A stretch of DNA of 64,000 nucleotides from JAAYYF01 sp964467885 (GCA_964467885.1 CAYXUE010000007.1:3314-67313), one strand, 5' to 3'; shown: positions 24,346 through 32,963, numbered from the stretch's first letter. The notes: a model not told the origin generated them from the letters alone. Translations and numbers: made by a program.

Positions 24346-25098
24346 GTGACGCAGGTAAGTTCTGGAAGCCGCGTTGTCGATCAGGCACGCGACGCCCTGG
24401 CAGCGTTCGTGCGCAACGCCCCCGAAGGGAGCAAGCTCCCTCCGGAGCGCGAATTGGCCCAGAAGTTGGGGGTCTCCAGGACCACGCTGCGTGATGGGGT
24501 CAGCAGGCTGGCCCTGCTAGGCCTGCTCGAGGTGCGTCACGGCGACGGCACCTACGTGCGCTCGCCCGACGCCTCCCAGCTGGCCCTGCCGTTCAGGTCT
24601 CTTCTCGAGTACAACCCCGAGGCGCCCGGAGAGCTCCTCGCACTCAAGCGGCTTCTAGAGCCCGAGCTCGCTGCTGCCGCCGCGCGTAACGCCACGGATG
24701 AAGACGTGGCGGCCCTGAGGGGCGCCGTGCAGCAGGAGCGCTCGGAGCTGGTGCGCCAGGGCGAGAAGCGTCGCCCCGGACGCCGTCAGGCGGCCCGGCG
24801 TTCACTGGAAGCGCTGATGATAACGGCGGCCGGACCTTCCTTGCTGGGCACGCTGGTCAACCTGGCCACGGAGCTCCTGAGGCCCTCCCTCACGGAGCAC
24901 CTCCCCCCTGCTTTCCGCCAGTTGGCAGTCGAGCAGCGGGCGGCCATAGTCGAGGCCATCGCGGTAGGCGAGCCGGAAGCAGCTCGCGGCGCCATGGAGC
25001 TTCACCTGAACACGCTCACCAAGGCGCTGGAGGCTGTGGAGCCCGGTAGCTTCGGCCGATCGGACGCCAACGGCCGAACCTCGGCACTGGCCTCCTGA
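24346..25098 (+). CDS. GntR-family (FadR subfamily) regulator with degenerate FCD domain
   Basis: 250 aa. The N-terminal winged helix is typical of GntR (GSKLPPERELAQKLGVSRTT, then LLEVRHGDGTYVRSP). The C-terminal helical domain has FCD character (LLALKRLLEPELAAAAARNATDEDV, EARGAMELHL-like end). However, the usual metal or ligand stretch D-x-x-FH is replaced by RSLEALMITAAGPSLLG, and the later EHxxI histidine is a glutamine. The effector pocket is therefore probably altered. Start at GTG 24346 (GAAGGAG upstream). Earlier in-frame codons would fall inside the operators. Three operator-like sites upstream imply autoregulation. Confidence 0.88.
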   Translation: MTQVSSGSRVVDQARDALAAFVRNAPEGSKLPPERELAQKLGVSRTTLRDGVSRLALLGLLEVRHGDGTYVRSPDASQLALPFRSLLEYNPEAPGELLALKRLLEPELAAAAARNATDEDVAALRGAVQQERSELVRQGEKRRPGRRQAARRSLEALMITAAGPSLLGTLVNLATELLRPSLTEHLPPAFRQLAVEQRAAIVEAIAVGEPEAARGAMELHLNTLTKALEAVEPGSFGRSDANGRTSALAS

Positions 25099-25167
25099 AT
25101 CGTAAGATCTCGACGGCATCTGCCGCCCAGGCCGCAGGGCTACCGCCCCGCCGATAGTAGTCGCTGG

Positions 25168-26940
25168 TCAGCGCACCCGGCGGACCATGTACGCGTCGCC
25201 CCGCAAGGGCGTGTAGCGCTCTCGGTCCTCGGCCAGTCGCAGCATGGCACTGGAGACGCGCTCGTGACTGATGCCCAGCTTCTCCGCCAGGTCTTCACAG
25301 CGCACGATGGCGGGCACGTCCGGCTGGTGCAGGTACGCCCGGAGTTCGGCCATGTCGGACTCTACGCTGTGAGCCTCGTCGGTGGTTCGGAGATGCGGCT
25401 GGACCTCGGTGTCGAAATCCACGTCGTACACGGACTCGTCCACGATCACCGCCGTTGGCGGTTGTTTCGCCGGTTGCTGCGCCTCGGCGATCGGCGTTGC
25501 TGCAGCCTCGAGGTCGTCAGAACGGCGCCGTGGCGTGGGTGCGGGCACCTCCGCTGCGGTCTCCACCCGGATGGACCGGGTTGGACCTGCGCTCTCGCCG
25601 GACCGGTCACCAGCCGCGGGGCGATCGGCGGGCGCTGTCGGCCGCCTAGCCTGCTCGGAACCAGTGCCCTGCGAGCCGGCATCGGAACTCGAGCCGCCCT
25701 TCGCGCCGCGCCCTAATCCCAAGCGGCCGAGTATACCGGGCCGCCTTTCCGCAGGCGTCGCGACGGTGTCGGCAGCTGCCACCTGCGCCTCCTGGTACTT
25801 CTGGTAGGCCTCTTCGCTCTCCGCGCGCCACGGCCCGGAGGGGATGGAGAGCAGGTCGGACTCGAGGATGGTGGGGGGTACGTAATCCGCTTCCCTGTCC
25901 GCATCTATCGGCGCGTCCAGGTAGGGGTCCAGAGCGGCCCTGGCCCTGGCGCTAGCGGGCTGGGGCGCCGGGCGCTGTTCGGGCTGCTGACGCCGGTCCT
26001 CGGAACCTGGGGACCGCGACGGTGGCCCGTCCGCGGGTCTCGCGGGCGGCGTATTGCGGGGGGATTCCGGGAGGGGCCAGCTCATGGAGTAGGACTCGGG
26101 ACGCCGGGTCCCGGCGGTCTCCTGCGGTTCGGGCTTGCGTAGAGGCGGCGCCTCGACGTCGAGCGGCGTGGAGGTGCCTTTGGAACGGCGCACTACGCGG
26201 ACCGTGGTCTCGGAGAAGGCGTCGGCCGCCTCCTCGGGCGGCACCACGGGGCCGGCGACCATGGTGTCCAGTGAGCGCCAGGAGGCCTGTTGCCTGCGGG
26301 CCCAGACGTCATGGGCGGAAGCGCGGTCACGCGGGCGGGGCGGGACGGTGTCCGTCCTGGGCGCCACGCCACCCTCGATGCGCACCCGCCTGACGGCGTT
26401 CACGCTGGCGCCGCGCCACTGCTCGCCGTCCGCCGGCGCCTCGGCCTCAGCCTGTTCGCCTTCGGCCTGTCCGGCAGGGCCGGCGGGTTCCACCAGTTCG
26501 GCTGGTGCGGGGAACAGTCCGCGCGCCGTGAGCCTGCCCTCGTTGCGGCCCTGCGCCTGAGCGGGCTCCTGCGGGCCGGGCTGACCCCCCTGGTTGACCT
26601 GGAGAGCGTTGCCTGTGCGGGCCGAACCGCGGGACCTCTCGCGCTTCTGCGCGCTGAGCTCCAGCCTCTGCCCGTCGAAAACGAACAGCACGCGGTCGTT
26701 GGCTTTCAGCTCCGCGCGCTCGAAGAAGGGCGCCAGCCCTTGTAGGGTCCGCGGCGCCTCGAACTCGATCATCAGCTCTTCCCCACCGGCCGTGACCTTA
26801 TGCTGCCCCTCGCTGAACCTTCCGATCAGGCTCAGCGGCAACCGAACCGTGCCGCTTCTAAGACACACGGTGGTGAGGTCGACTACGAAGGTCTCTGCTG
26901 CCCCCGGACCTGCCGCGGACCGCGTTTCGCGGTTATTCAT
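25168..26940 (-). CDS. hypothetical protein: N-terminal beta domain, long disordered linker, C-terminal winged helix
   Basis: 590 aa, family not recognised. Residues about 15-100 look like a compact beta-rich domain (FVVDLTTVCLRSGTVRLPLS, KANDRVLFVFDGQRLELSAQ). Residues about 105-510 are Pro/Arg/Gln/Glu-rich and surely disordered. The last about 65 residues (ELRAYLHQPDVPAIVRCEDL, then AEKLGISHERVSSAMLRLAE) resemble a winged helix. Two folded ends joined by a 400-residue tether suggest a DNA- or RNA-associated scaffold, but this is inference. I start at ATG 26940; ATG 26958 and a longer frame to 27066 are alternatives. Confidence 0.7.
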   Translation of the reverse strand: MNNRETRSAAGPGAAETFVVDLTTVCLRSGTVRLPLSLIGRFSEGQHKVTAGGEELMIEFEAPRTLQGLAPFFERAELKANDRVLFVFDGQRLELSAQKRERSRGSARTGNALQVNQGGQPGPQEPAQAQGRNEGRLTARGLFPAPAELVEPAGPAGQAEGEQAEAEAPADGEQWRGASVNAVRRVRIEGGVAPRTDTVPPRPRDRASAHDVWARRQQASWRSLDTMVAGPVVPPEEAADAFSETTVRVVRRSKGTSTPLDVEAPPLRKPEPQETAGTRRPESYSMSWPLPESPRNTPPARPADGPPSRSPGSEDRRQQPEQRPAPQPASARARAALDPYLDAPIDADREADYVPPTILESDLLSIPSGPWRAESEEAYQKYQEAQVAAADTVATPAERRPGILGRLGLGRGAKGGSSSDAGSQGTGSEQARRPTAPADRPAAGDRSGESAGPTRSIRVETAAEVPAPTPRRRSDDLEAAATPIAEAQQPAKQPPTAVIVDESVYDVDFDTEVQPHLRTTDEAHSVESDMAELRAYLHQPDVPAIVRCEDLAEKLGISHERVSSAMLRLAEDRERYTPLRGDAYMVRRVR

Positions 26941-27178
26941 ACTTCCCTCGCCGACCATGCCCCTAACTTTGCCACATTTCCGCTGGTGTGTGGTGGACTT
27001 CACCCGGTTGTAGCGGCTTCTTCTGCTATCCGCAGCTCTCCCACCCGGCTCATGAGAGTTATGCAAGAACGGTTAGGTGCGAGACCGGGCCTCTCCTGGC
27101 AGCTGGGAATGGCCCGCTAATGCCGTCCAACACGCACATCCGCGCCTGGGTGTACCGAAGCTCGGCGCGCAGATACGC

Positions 27179-28282
27179 TCAGGACGCCTGACGGCTGGCG
27201 ATCTCGCGCCGCAACACGGGCGCCACCTCTGTACCGAACAGTTCGATGGCCTTGAGTACCTGCGCGTGCGGCAAGGTGCCCACGCTGATCTGCAGCAGGA
27301 AGCGCTGGTGCCCGAATATCTCGTGATGGAGCAGCGCGCGCTCTATGACCTCTTCCGGGGTGCCTACCAGCGTGGCGCCCTGCAGGCTACGGGAGGCTTC
27401 GAACCGCTCGAGGCTCAGGGGCGGCCAGCCGCGTTCACGGCCGAGCCGGTTCATCATCAGCGAGTAGGCCGGGTAGTAGTCCGTTATGGCCTGCCGGGTG
27501 TCCTCGGCGACGTAGCCGTGCATGTTGAGCGAGATGCCCAGGTTGGAGGGGTCGACGTCCAGCTCCGCTGCCGCGCGCCGGTAGAGGTCGGCGTAGGGCG
27601 CGAACTGTGCGGGGTTCCCGCCGATGATGCCCAGGGCCATGGGCAGACCCAGGCTGGCGGCGCGCACGGTGGACTGCGGGGTGCCGCCCACCGCGATCCA
27701 CACGGGCAGGGGGTCCTGCGCCGGCCGAGGGTAGACGCCCAGTCCGTCGATGGCCGGGCGGTGCCTCCCCTGCCAACTGACGACCTCCGCGTCACGCAGC
27801 TTGAGGAGCAGCTCGAGCTTCTCCTCGAAGAGCGAGTCGTAATCCTCCAGGTCGTAGCCGAAGAGCGGGAACGACTCGATGAACGAACCGCGCCCCGCCA
27901 TGATCTCGGCACGCCCGCCGGACACCAGGTCCAGGCTTGAGAACTGCTGGAACACGCGCACGGGATCGTCGGACGAGAGCACGGTGACGGCGCTGGTGAG
28001 CCGGATCCTCTTCGTGCGCGTGGCCGCGGCGGCGAGTATGACGGCCGGCGCCGATGACACGTAGTCGGGCCGGTGGTGCTCGCCCACCCCGAAGACGTCC
28101 AGCCCCACCTGATCCGCCAGCTCCACCTCCTCCAGGAGGTTCGCGATCCGCTGCCGGGGGTCGAGCAGTTCGCCGGTGACCTGGTTGGGCGTCAGCTCTA
28201 CGAACGAGTACAGACCCACTTCGAAAGGACGGGTCAGGTCGGCCAGTCCTAATTCGCTAGCGCCACTGCTCTCCTGCTCCAT
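27179..28282 (-). CDS. LLM-class flavin-dependent oxidoreductase
   Basis: 367 aa, bacterial luciferase-like TIM barrel. Family signatures: GLYSFVEL near the start, LADQVGLDVFGVGEHHRPDY, ILAAAATRTKRIRLTSAVTV, DLVSGGRAEIMAGRGSF, and PLPVWIAVGGTPQST. It uses reduced FMN; the substrate is unknown. In front of the start, after the assembly gap is collapsed, stands GGAGGT (Shine-Dalgarno). The first 13 codons occur twice in the window (28244-28282 and again 28399-28437) because the contig end is duplicated around the N run. The gene itself is intact. Confidence 0.9.
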   Translation of the reverse strand: MEQESSGASELGLADLTRPFEVGLYSFVELTPNQVTGELLDPRQRIANLLEEVELADQVGLDVFGVGEHHRPDYVSSAPAVILAAAATRTKRIRLTSAVTVLSSDDPVRVFQQFSSLDLVSGGRAEIMAGRGSFIESFPLFGYDLEDYDSLFEEKLELLLKLRDAEVVSWQGRHRPAIDGLGVYPRPAQDPLPVWIAVGGTPQSTVRAASLGLPMALGIIGGNPAQFAPYADLYRRAAAELDVDPSNLGISLNMHGYVAEDTRQAITDYYPAYSLMMNRLGRERGWPPLSLERFEASRSLQGATLVGTPEEVIERALLHHEIFGHQRFLLQISVGTLPHAQVLKAIELFGTEVAPVLRREIASRQAS

Positions 28283-28451
28283 CGCTTACCTCCGGGNNNN
28301 NNNNNNNNNNNNNNNNNNNNNNNNNNNNNNNNNNNNNNNNNNNNNNNNNNNNNNNNNNNNNNNNNNNNNNNNNNNNNNNNNNNNNNNNNNNNNNNNGCCA
28401 GTCCTAATTCGCTAGCGCCACTGCTCTCCTGCTCCATCGCTTACCTCCGGG
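28242..28451. other. assembly gap with duplicated 55-bp contig ends
   Basis: 100 N (28297-28396) flanked by two identical 55-bp copies (28242-28296 and 28397-28451), which include the start of the LLM oxidoreductase gene and its Shine-Dalgarno. The identical overlap means the contigs most likely join directly and the N run and one copy are artefacts. Confidence 0.92.
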
Positions 28452-28496
28452 ATCGTTCTGATGGGCTCGGCGGCGGCGCGTCGGTGCGCCATCGGC

Positions 28497-28519
28497 CAGT
28501 GGCTTCATGCTAGCCACTG
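28497..28519. promoter_or_regulatory. inverted repeat CAGTGGCT-N7-AGCCACTG
   Basis: Perfect 8-bp arms in the divergent region between the LLM oxidoreductase and the MFS gene; possible operator or leader hairpin. Confidence 0.35.
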
Positions 28520-28555
28520 ATGGCGGCGATCCGGGTGGCCCGCGCAGCCCCTGCG

Positions 28556-28578
28556 CCTTAGGCGTCTGATACCTAAGG
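28556..28578. promoter_or_regulatory. inverted repeat CCTTAGG-N9-CCTAAGG
   Basis: Perfect 7-bp arms, 132 bp before the MFS start, in the same divergent region as 28497-28519; possible operator. Confidence 0.35.
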
Positions 28579-28709
28579 AGGATTGTCGACCGTGGGGTCA
28601 TGGACGTATAGTTCCCTCCTGCCCCTGGGCGCCCGTCGTTCCCCAGCAGTCGCTCGGGAGCCGGAAACCGCGCCCACCACGAAGCTTTTCGTACAAGAGG
28701 AGTACCGAA

Positions 28710-29966
28710 GTGAGACGACGCAACGCGGCGTTGCCTTTCATACTGGTGACTATCGTCATCGACGTGCTGGGGATCGGCCTGCTGATCCCCGTGCTGCCTG
28801 AGCTGGTCACGGAGCTGGCCGGCGGCGACCTGAGCCGCGGTTCTTCCTACTACGGCTGGTTCATCGCCGTGTACGCCGCCATGCAGTTCCTGTTCGCGCC
28901 GGTGCTGGGCGGTCTGTCCGACCGTTTCGGCCGCCGGCCGGTGCTGCTCGTCTCGCTGCTCGGCGGTGGACTCGACTACCTGGTGATGGCGCTGGCGCCC
29001 AACCTCACCATCCTGTTCATCGGGCGGGTGATTTCAGGCATCACGGGTGCCAACATCACGGCCGCCAACGCGTACATAGCTGACGTGAGCGCGCCGCACG
29101 AGCGCGCCAAGAACTTCGGACTGCTGGGCGCCGCCTTCGGCATCGGCTTCATCCTCGGGCCCGCTCTGGGCGGGCTGTTGGCGGGCATCGACCTGCGCGC
29201 CCCCTTCTACGCGGCGGCAGGCATGTCTCTCATCAACTGGCTCTACGGCGCGTTCGTGCTGCCCGAGTCGCTCAAGCCGGAGCACAGACGGGCCTACTCG
29301 TGGCGCCGGGCCAACCCCTTGGGCTCGCTGTCGGCGCTGCGCAAGAGCGCGCTGGTGAGCGGCCTGGCCTTCGTGTACGTGTGCGTGGGGCTGGCGCAGA
29401 ACTCGGTGCACAGCGTGTGGGTGCTCTACACCACCTACCGCTTCGAGTGGACGCCCTTCATGAACGGTCTCTCGCTCACCTTCGTGGGCGTGCTGTCCGC
29501 GGTGGTGCAGGGCTGGCTCGTCAGGCTGGTGGTGCCGCGGGTCGGGGAGCGCCGGGCCATCCTGATAGGCCTGGGCTCGGCCACAATGGCGTTCGCCCTC
29601 TACGGCTTCACCACGGCGGGCTGGATGATGTACCTGGTAATGGCCATCGGCGGCCTGGGTGGCCTTGCGGGCCCGGCGGCGCAGGCACTCATCTCCAAGG
29701 CGGTCAGCGCCGACGCGCAGGGCGAAGTGCAGGGCGCCCTGGCCAGCCTGATGAGCCTCACGGGTGTGGTGGCGCCCCTGGCCAGCACCGCCCTCTTCGC
29801 CTACTTCACCGCTCCGACCGCTCCAACCGAGCTGCCGGGCGCCTCCATGTTCATGGCCGCCGTGCTGGCGGCGGTGTCGCTCTGGGTGGGCGCGCGGCTC
29901 TTCCGCCGGGTACCGGAAGAGGTGGCGTCTCTGCCTGCCGTTCCAGACGTGCCCAAGGCCGCGTGA
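28710..29966 (+). CDS. MFS efflux transporter, TetA-like
   Basis: 418 aa, 12 predicted membrane segments, major facilitator family. The opening PFILVTIVIDVLGIGLLIPV and motif A GGLSDRFGRRPVLL match the tetracycline-resistance protein group (DHA1). Motif C-like GFILGPALGG supports an antiporter. Substrate cannot be told from sequence. GTG 28710 with AGAGGAG upstream. It is divergent from the LLM oxidoreductase across a region with two palindromes and converges with a small secreted protein. Confidence 0.9.
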   Translation: MRRRNAALPFILVTIVIDVLGIGLLIPVLPELVTELAGGDLSRGSSYYGWFIAVYAAMQFLFAPVLGGLSDRFGRRPVLLVSLLGGGLDYLVMALAPNLTILFIGRVISGITGANITAANAYIADVSAPHERAKNFGLLGAAFGIGFILGPALGGLLAGIDLRAPFYAAAGMSLINWLYGAFVLPESLKPEHRRAYSWRRANPLGSLSALRKSALVSGLAFVYVCVGLAQNSVHSVWVLYTTYRFEWTPFMNGLSLTFVGVLSAVVQGWLVRLVVPRVGERRAILIGLGSATMAFALYGFTTAGWMMYLVMAIGGLGGLAGPAAQALISKAVSADAQGEVQGALASLMSLTGVVAPLASTALFAYFTAPTAPTELPGASMFMAAVLAAVSLWVGARLFRRVPEEVASLPAVPDVPKAA

Positions 29967-29986
29967 GTTGCCGGGCCGTCAGGTCT

Positions 29987-30394
29987 TCAGCGGGGGTCGA
30001 CCAGGCGGAACATGCCCTTGACCAGCTTGTCCTGGCCCTCCGCCAGATAGATCTCCAGCTGGCCGTAGCTACTGTTGGGGAAGGTGAGGGCCACCGTCCA
30101 GACACCGTTGGCCGAGCGCCAGCCTCCGCTCTTCAGGCCCACGGACTCATACGACTCGACGATCTCGGTTAGGCGCTCCGCTAGGTAGCTGGCGCTGACC
30201 AGGTGGGCCTTGAAGCAAGCCTCGGCCATGCCACCGGCGCCGCCCTCGCAGGGTGAGTCTTCGGCGTGGAACGCAACGAGCAGGTCTTCAAAAACGTTGG
30301 CGTACGGACTGGCTTCTATGGTGTCGCGCGCCAGCGCGCCGGGAGCGAACTGGAGTAAGCAGCAGAGAAGTAGCGAGAGCAAGGTTCTGTTCAT
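29987..30394 (-). CDS. small secreted hypothetical protein
   Basis: 135 aa. Signal peptide MNRTLLSLLLCCLLQFAPGA with probable cleavage after ALA near residue 22. The mature part has two cysteines (in SPCEGG and EACFKA) that could form a disulfide and a beta-rich end (GVWTVALTFPNSS, QLEIYLAEGQDKLVKGMFRL). No family recognised. It has no clear Shine-Dalgarno. It converges with the MFS gene, 20 bp apart. Confidence 0.7.
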   Translation of the reverse strand: MNRTLLSLLLCCLLQFAPGALARDTIEASPYANVFEDLLVAFHAEDSPCEGGAGGMAEACFKAHLVSASYLAERLTEIVESYESVGLKSGGWRSANGVWTVALTFPNSSYGQLEIYLAEGQDKLVKGMFRLVDPR

Positions 30395-30597
30395 GGTGTC
30401 GGGGGCACCACGTACCTGGAAGGTCGGTGGTTACTCGCCCCGAGCTTACCGCACCCCTGCGGAGCACGGATTAACCGTCGGTTGGCGTTACGAGAAGCCC
30501 AGGCGGCCCGTAGCGGCCTGGTGGTTGGGCGCGCGGCCCGGGCCCACCCCGTCTGGGCGGAAGCCGGGTCCGCCTACGGCCGACCCGTGGCCTTGGG

Positions 30598-30603
30598 TAG
30601 AGT
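30598..30603 (+). promoter_or_regulatory. -10 TAGAGT of the exonuclease gene
   Basis: TANNNT 5 nt before ATG 30609; leaderless layout. Confidence 0.35.
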
Positions 30604-30608
30604 GAAGG

Positions 30609-31577
30609 ATGCCCGACGAGATGACCGCCGACGCTGGCGGGACGCAGGACATGGCGACCCCGGACCCTCACACCCCGGACATGGAAGCGCTGAAGCGGCA
30701 GCTGGAGGCAACGGGCGAGTACCGCGTGCTGAGCCGGCTACGCCCGGTGCCCGAGTTCACTCCGCCCAACGATGAGCCCAAGCACGTGGCGGTGTTCCTT
30801 GATACCGAGACCACCGGCTTCGAGCCAGGCAGGGACAAGATCATCGAGCTCGCCATGGTGGCGTTCGAGTACGACCTGCAGGGCAACGTCTACCGCGTGC
30901 TGCGCTCCTTCAGCGAGGTGGAGGACCCGGGCGCGCCCATCCCGCCCGAGATCGTGAACCTCACGGGCATCACCGACGAGGAGGTGGCGGGCCAGCGGAT
31001 CGCGGACGAGGCGGTCGACGACTTCCTGCGGGACGTGCGGCTGGTAATCGCCCACAACGCGGGCTTCGACCGGCCGTTCGCCGAGCGGCGGTTCCCTCGC
31101 TTCGCGGAGCTGCCTTGGGCCTGCTCGGTGTCGGACATCGGCTGGCGCGACATGGGCTTCTCGAGTTCCAGCATGGATTACCTGGCGTACCGCCACGGCT
31201 TCTTCTTCGAGGGCCACCGGGCCCTCATCGACAGCCACGCCGGCGTGCGCATACTGGCCAGCGCGGAGAACGGCTCGGGCCGCACTGCCATGGCCCTGCT
31301 GCGCGAGAGCGCGCTGCTCAACACCGTACTACTGTGGGCCGAGAACTCGCCGTTCGAGAGCAAGGACGCGCTGCGGGAGCGGCGCTACCGCTGGAACCCG
31401 TCGGCCAAGGTGTGGTGGACGGAGATCCCGGAGGAGGAGCTCGCCGCGGAGGTGGAGTGGCTCTCCGCCAACGTGTACAACCGCCGGGTGCAGCTGCCCT
31501 TCTACCGCGTCACCGCGCGCGAGAGGTACTCGGTCCGCGTGCCCACCTCGGTGCCGGCCGACGCGCAGCGGCGTTAG
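30609..31577 (+). CDS. DEDDh 3'-5' exonuclease with C-terminal extension
   Basis: 322 aa. The exonuclease fold runs from about 55 to 225: VFLDTETTGFEPGRDKIIEL (first two acids), VIAHNAGFDRPF (third) and GHRALIDSHAG (His and last Asp). A C-terminal module of about 95 residues (RYRWNPSAKVWWTEIPEEEL, VQLPFYRVTARERYSVR) is not part of the nuclease fold and I do not recognise it. It is the second DEDDh exonuclease of the window, without detectable similarity to the first outside the nuclease core. Either could serve proofreading or repair; no polymerase subunit is adjacent. Confidence 0.85.
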   Translation: MPDEMTADAGGTQDMATPDPHTPDMEALKRQLEATGEYRVLSRLRPVPEFTPPNDEPKHVAVFLDTETTGFEPGRDKIIELAMVAFEYDLQGNVYRVLRSFSEVEDPGAPIPPEIVNLTGITDEEVAGQRIADEAVDDFLRDVRLVIAHNAGFDRPFAERRFPRFAELPWACSVSDIGWRDMGFSSSSMDYLAYRHGFFFEGHRALIDSHAGVRILASAENGSGRTAMALLRESALLNTVLLWAENSPFESKDALRERRYRWNPSAKVWWTEIPEEELAAEVEWLSANVYNRRVQLPFYRVTARERYSVRVPTSVPADAQRR

Positions 31578-31584
31578 GCGCCAT

Positions 31585-31610
31585 GCCGTTATTGCGCGCG
31601 CAATAGCGGC
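31585..31610. repeat. 26-nt near-perfect palindrome between convergent genes
   Basis: GCCG-T-TATTGCGC / GCGCAATA-G-CGGC; the central 16 bp (31590-31605) are perfectly symmetric. It could be a bidirectional terminator hairpin with a GCGC loop, but no T-run follows, or a protein site. Confidence 0.4.
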
Positions 31611-31711
31611 TCAGAAGTGATCGCTTAGCCGGCCGGGCGCAACGATGAACGGCACCGTGTGGGCCTGGCCTAGACCGTTGGCCGCTTCCTGGTCGCGTCA
31701 CGGGCGAACGC

Positions 31712-32230
31712 CTACTCCCGCCACACGGACCAGCTGGCGTCCTCGAGCTTCTCCATCTCGCCGCGCGTCCTCCCGCTCTGCCGCAGGAGGCTCATGACCT
31801 GCCCGCGGTGATGCGCGTCGTGGATGAGGATGTGCATCAGGAGGTCGGTGGGGTGGCTGCGGTAGGCGTCCCGGAACCGCCGGCCCTCTGCGACCGCCAG
31901 GTTGACGGCGTCCAGCGCTGCCATGTCGCCCTCTCGGAAGGCGGTGGAGATCTCGTCGACGGTGCGGACCAGGGGTATGAGGTCGTCCTCCGTCTCGCCG
32001 TACTCGACCACCGGCTTCAGACCGTTGGCGTGCTCCGGTGAGACGACCGAGAGCCAGCCGTACCTGAAGGAAGCCAGGTGGCACAGGTGCTTGCCGATGC
32101 TCCAGCCGCCGCCGGCCTCGAACCGGAGGTCGTCGTCGCCGATGCCGGCCAGCATGGCGGCGTTCACGCGGCTGTTGCGCTCGAACGCCAGGAGTATCAG
32201 GTCCACCGGCACCGGCATCGTCGTGGTCAT
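31712..32230 (-). CDS. DinB-fold superfamily protein
   Basis: 172 aa, four-helix bundle of the DinB/YfiT superfamily. Candidate metal ligands are the histidines of GKHLCHLASF and of HILIHDAHHRGQ, the classical pair of sites. Enzymatic role unknown; relatives include thiol-dependent transferases. ATG 32230 is preferred over TTG 32236 because TAGGCT ends 6 nt upstream of the ATG, which would include the TTG in the spacer. It is distinct from the DinB-fold gene at 21435. Confidence 0.85.
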   Translation of the reverse strand: MTTTMPVPVDLILLAFERNSRVNAAMLAGIGDDDLRFEAGGGWSIGKHLCHLASFRYGWLSVVSPEHANGLKPVVEYGETEDDLIPLVRTVDEISTAFREGDMAALDAVNLAVAEGRRFRDAYRSHPTDLLMHILIHDAHHRGQVMSLLRQSGRTRGEMEKLEDASWSVWRE

Positions 32231-32236
32231 GGGCAA

Positions 32237-32242
32237 AGCCTA
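32237..32242 (-). promoter_or_regulatory. -10 TAGGCT of the second DinB-fold gene
   Basis: TANNNT 6 nt before the ATG, placed directly behind the terminator hairpin of the upstream cytochrome gene. Confidence 0.4.
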
Positions 32243-32245
32243 ACG

Positions 32246-32287
32246 AAGCGCGGGGCCACTTCCCGTGACGGGTGCGGCCCCGCGCTT
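32246..32287 (-). terminator. terminator of the cytochrome c gene
   Basis: 12-bp perfect stem AAGCGCGGGGCC / GGCCCCGCGCTT (32246-32257 with 32276-32287) with an 18-nt loop that itself can pair (CCCGT/ACGGG). It ends in TTCGTTAG on the minus strand. Confidence 0.6.
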
Positions 32288-32331
32288 AAGGGCCGGTGGG
32301 CCCTTGAACTCAGGTTGGCTGACGCCTGGTC

Positions 32332-32829
32332 TTACTCGAGCGCCAGGGCCTGACGGAGTTCGTGGACCTGCTGGCTGGTCAGTCCGTTGTCGCGGTGCGG
32401 GGTCACCTCGTCGGCGGTGAAGGCCTCGAAGCCCTCGGGCAGCGCACCGGCGTTCTCCCAGGCCACCGAAACGTAGTTCAGCACGTCGGCCACCTGCTGA
32501 TCGTCCAGCATCTGCGGGGTCATCACGCTGTTGTAAGGAGTCCCGTCGACCTCGATGGGGCCGGCCAGGCCGTGCAGCACTACGTTGATGACGTAATCAC
32601 GTCCGCCCTCGGCGGCTACCAGGTCAGGGAAGTGACCGGCCAGCGGCGGGAAGGCGGAGGGCACACCTGCGCCGTTCTGCATGTGGCACGCCACACAAGT
32701 GGTGGAGTACACGGACTCGCCGGCGGCCGTGTCGACTTCGCCGATGGGCGTCCCTTGGGCAGCCACGAGCGGGATTGCCACTATCAGGCATAGCACCGCC
32801 GGTGCGAGAATCTTGAGTAGTCGCTTCAT
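32332..32829 (-). CDS. class I c-type cytochrome, secreted
   Basis: 165 aa. The signal peptide is about 1-24 (ending PLVAAQG). A single haem site CVACH is near residues 45-49, and a methionine ligand is probably in NSVMTPQMLDD before the C-terminal helix VADVLNYVSVAWEN. It acts as a periplasmic electron carrier; the partner oxidase or dehydrogenase is not next to it. Strong Shine-Dalgarno AGGAGGTAAC before ATG 32829. It is divergent from a Crp/Fnr-type regulator, which may control it. A C-terminal tail of about 35 residues follows the cytochrome fold. Confidence 0.92.
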   Translation of the reverse strand: MKRLLKILAPAVLCLIVAIPLVAAQGTPIGEVDTAAGESVYSTTCVACHMQNGAGVPSAFPPLAGHFPDLVAAEGGRDYVINVVLHGLAGPIEVDGTPYNSVMTPQMLDDQQVADVLNYVSVAWENAGALPEGFEAFTADEVTPHRDNGLTSQQVHELRQALALE

Positions 32830-32950
32830 TTCGTTACCTCCTAGTGATGATCCGCTGAAGACTGAAGCCGGCAGGAGAGGCTCGCGGTGGCCCGCCCCGG
32901 CGCAGTTTTCTTACGATACATCCCCGCCCCCGCGTTCAGGCCATCGGTAG

Positions 32951-32956
32951 TAGCGT
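32951..32956 (+). promoter_or_regulatory. -10 TAGCGT of the second Crp/Fnr gene
   Basis: TANNNT 7 nt before GTG 32964, leaderless layout; supports GTG 32964 over ATG 32985. Confidence 0.35.
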
Positions 32957-32963
32957 ATGGAGC

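Noticed and set aside
28397..28451. Second copy of the LLM oxidoreductase start as a real duplication or repeat
   Set aside because: Exactly 55 bp, exactly at the N run, and the same happens at the other gap; this is a contig overlap.
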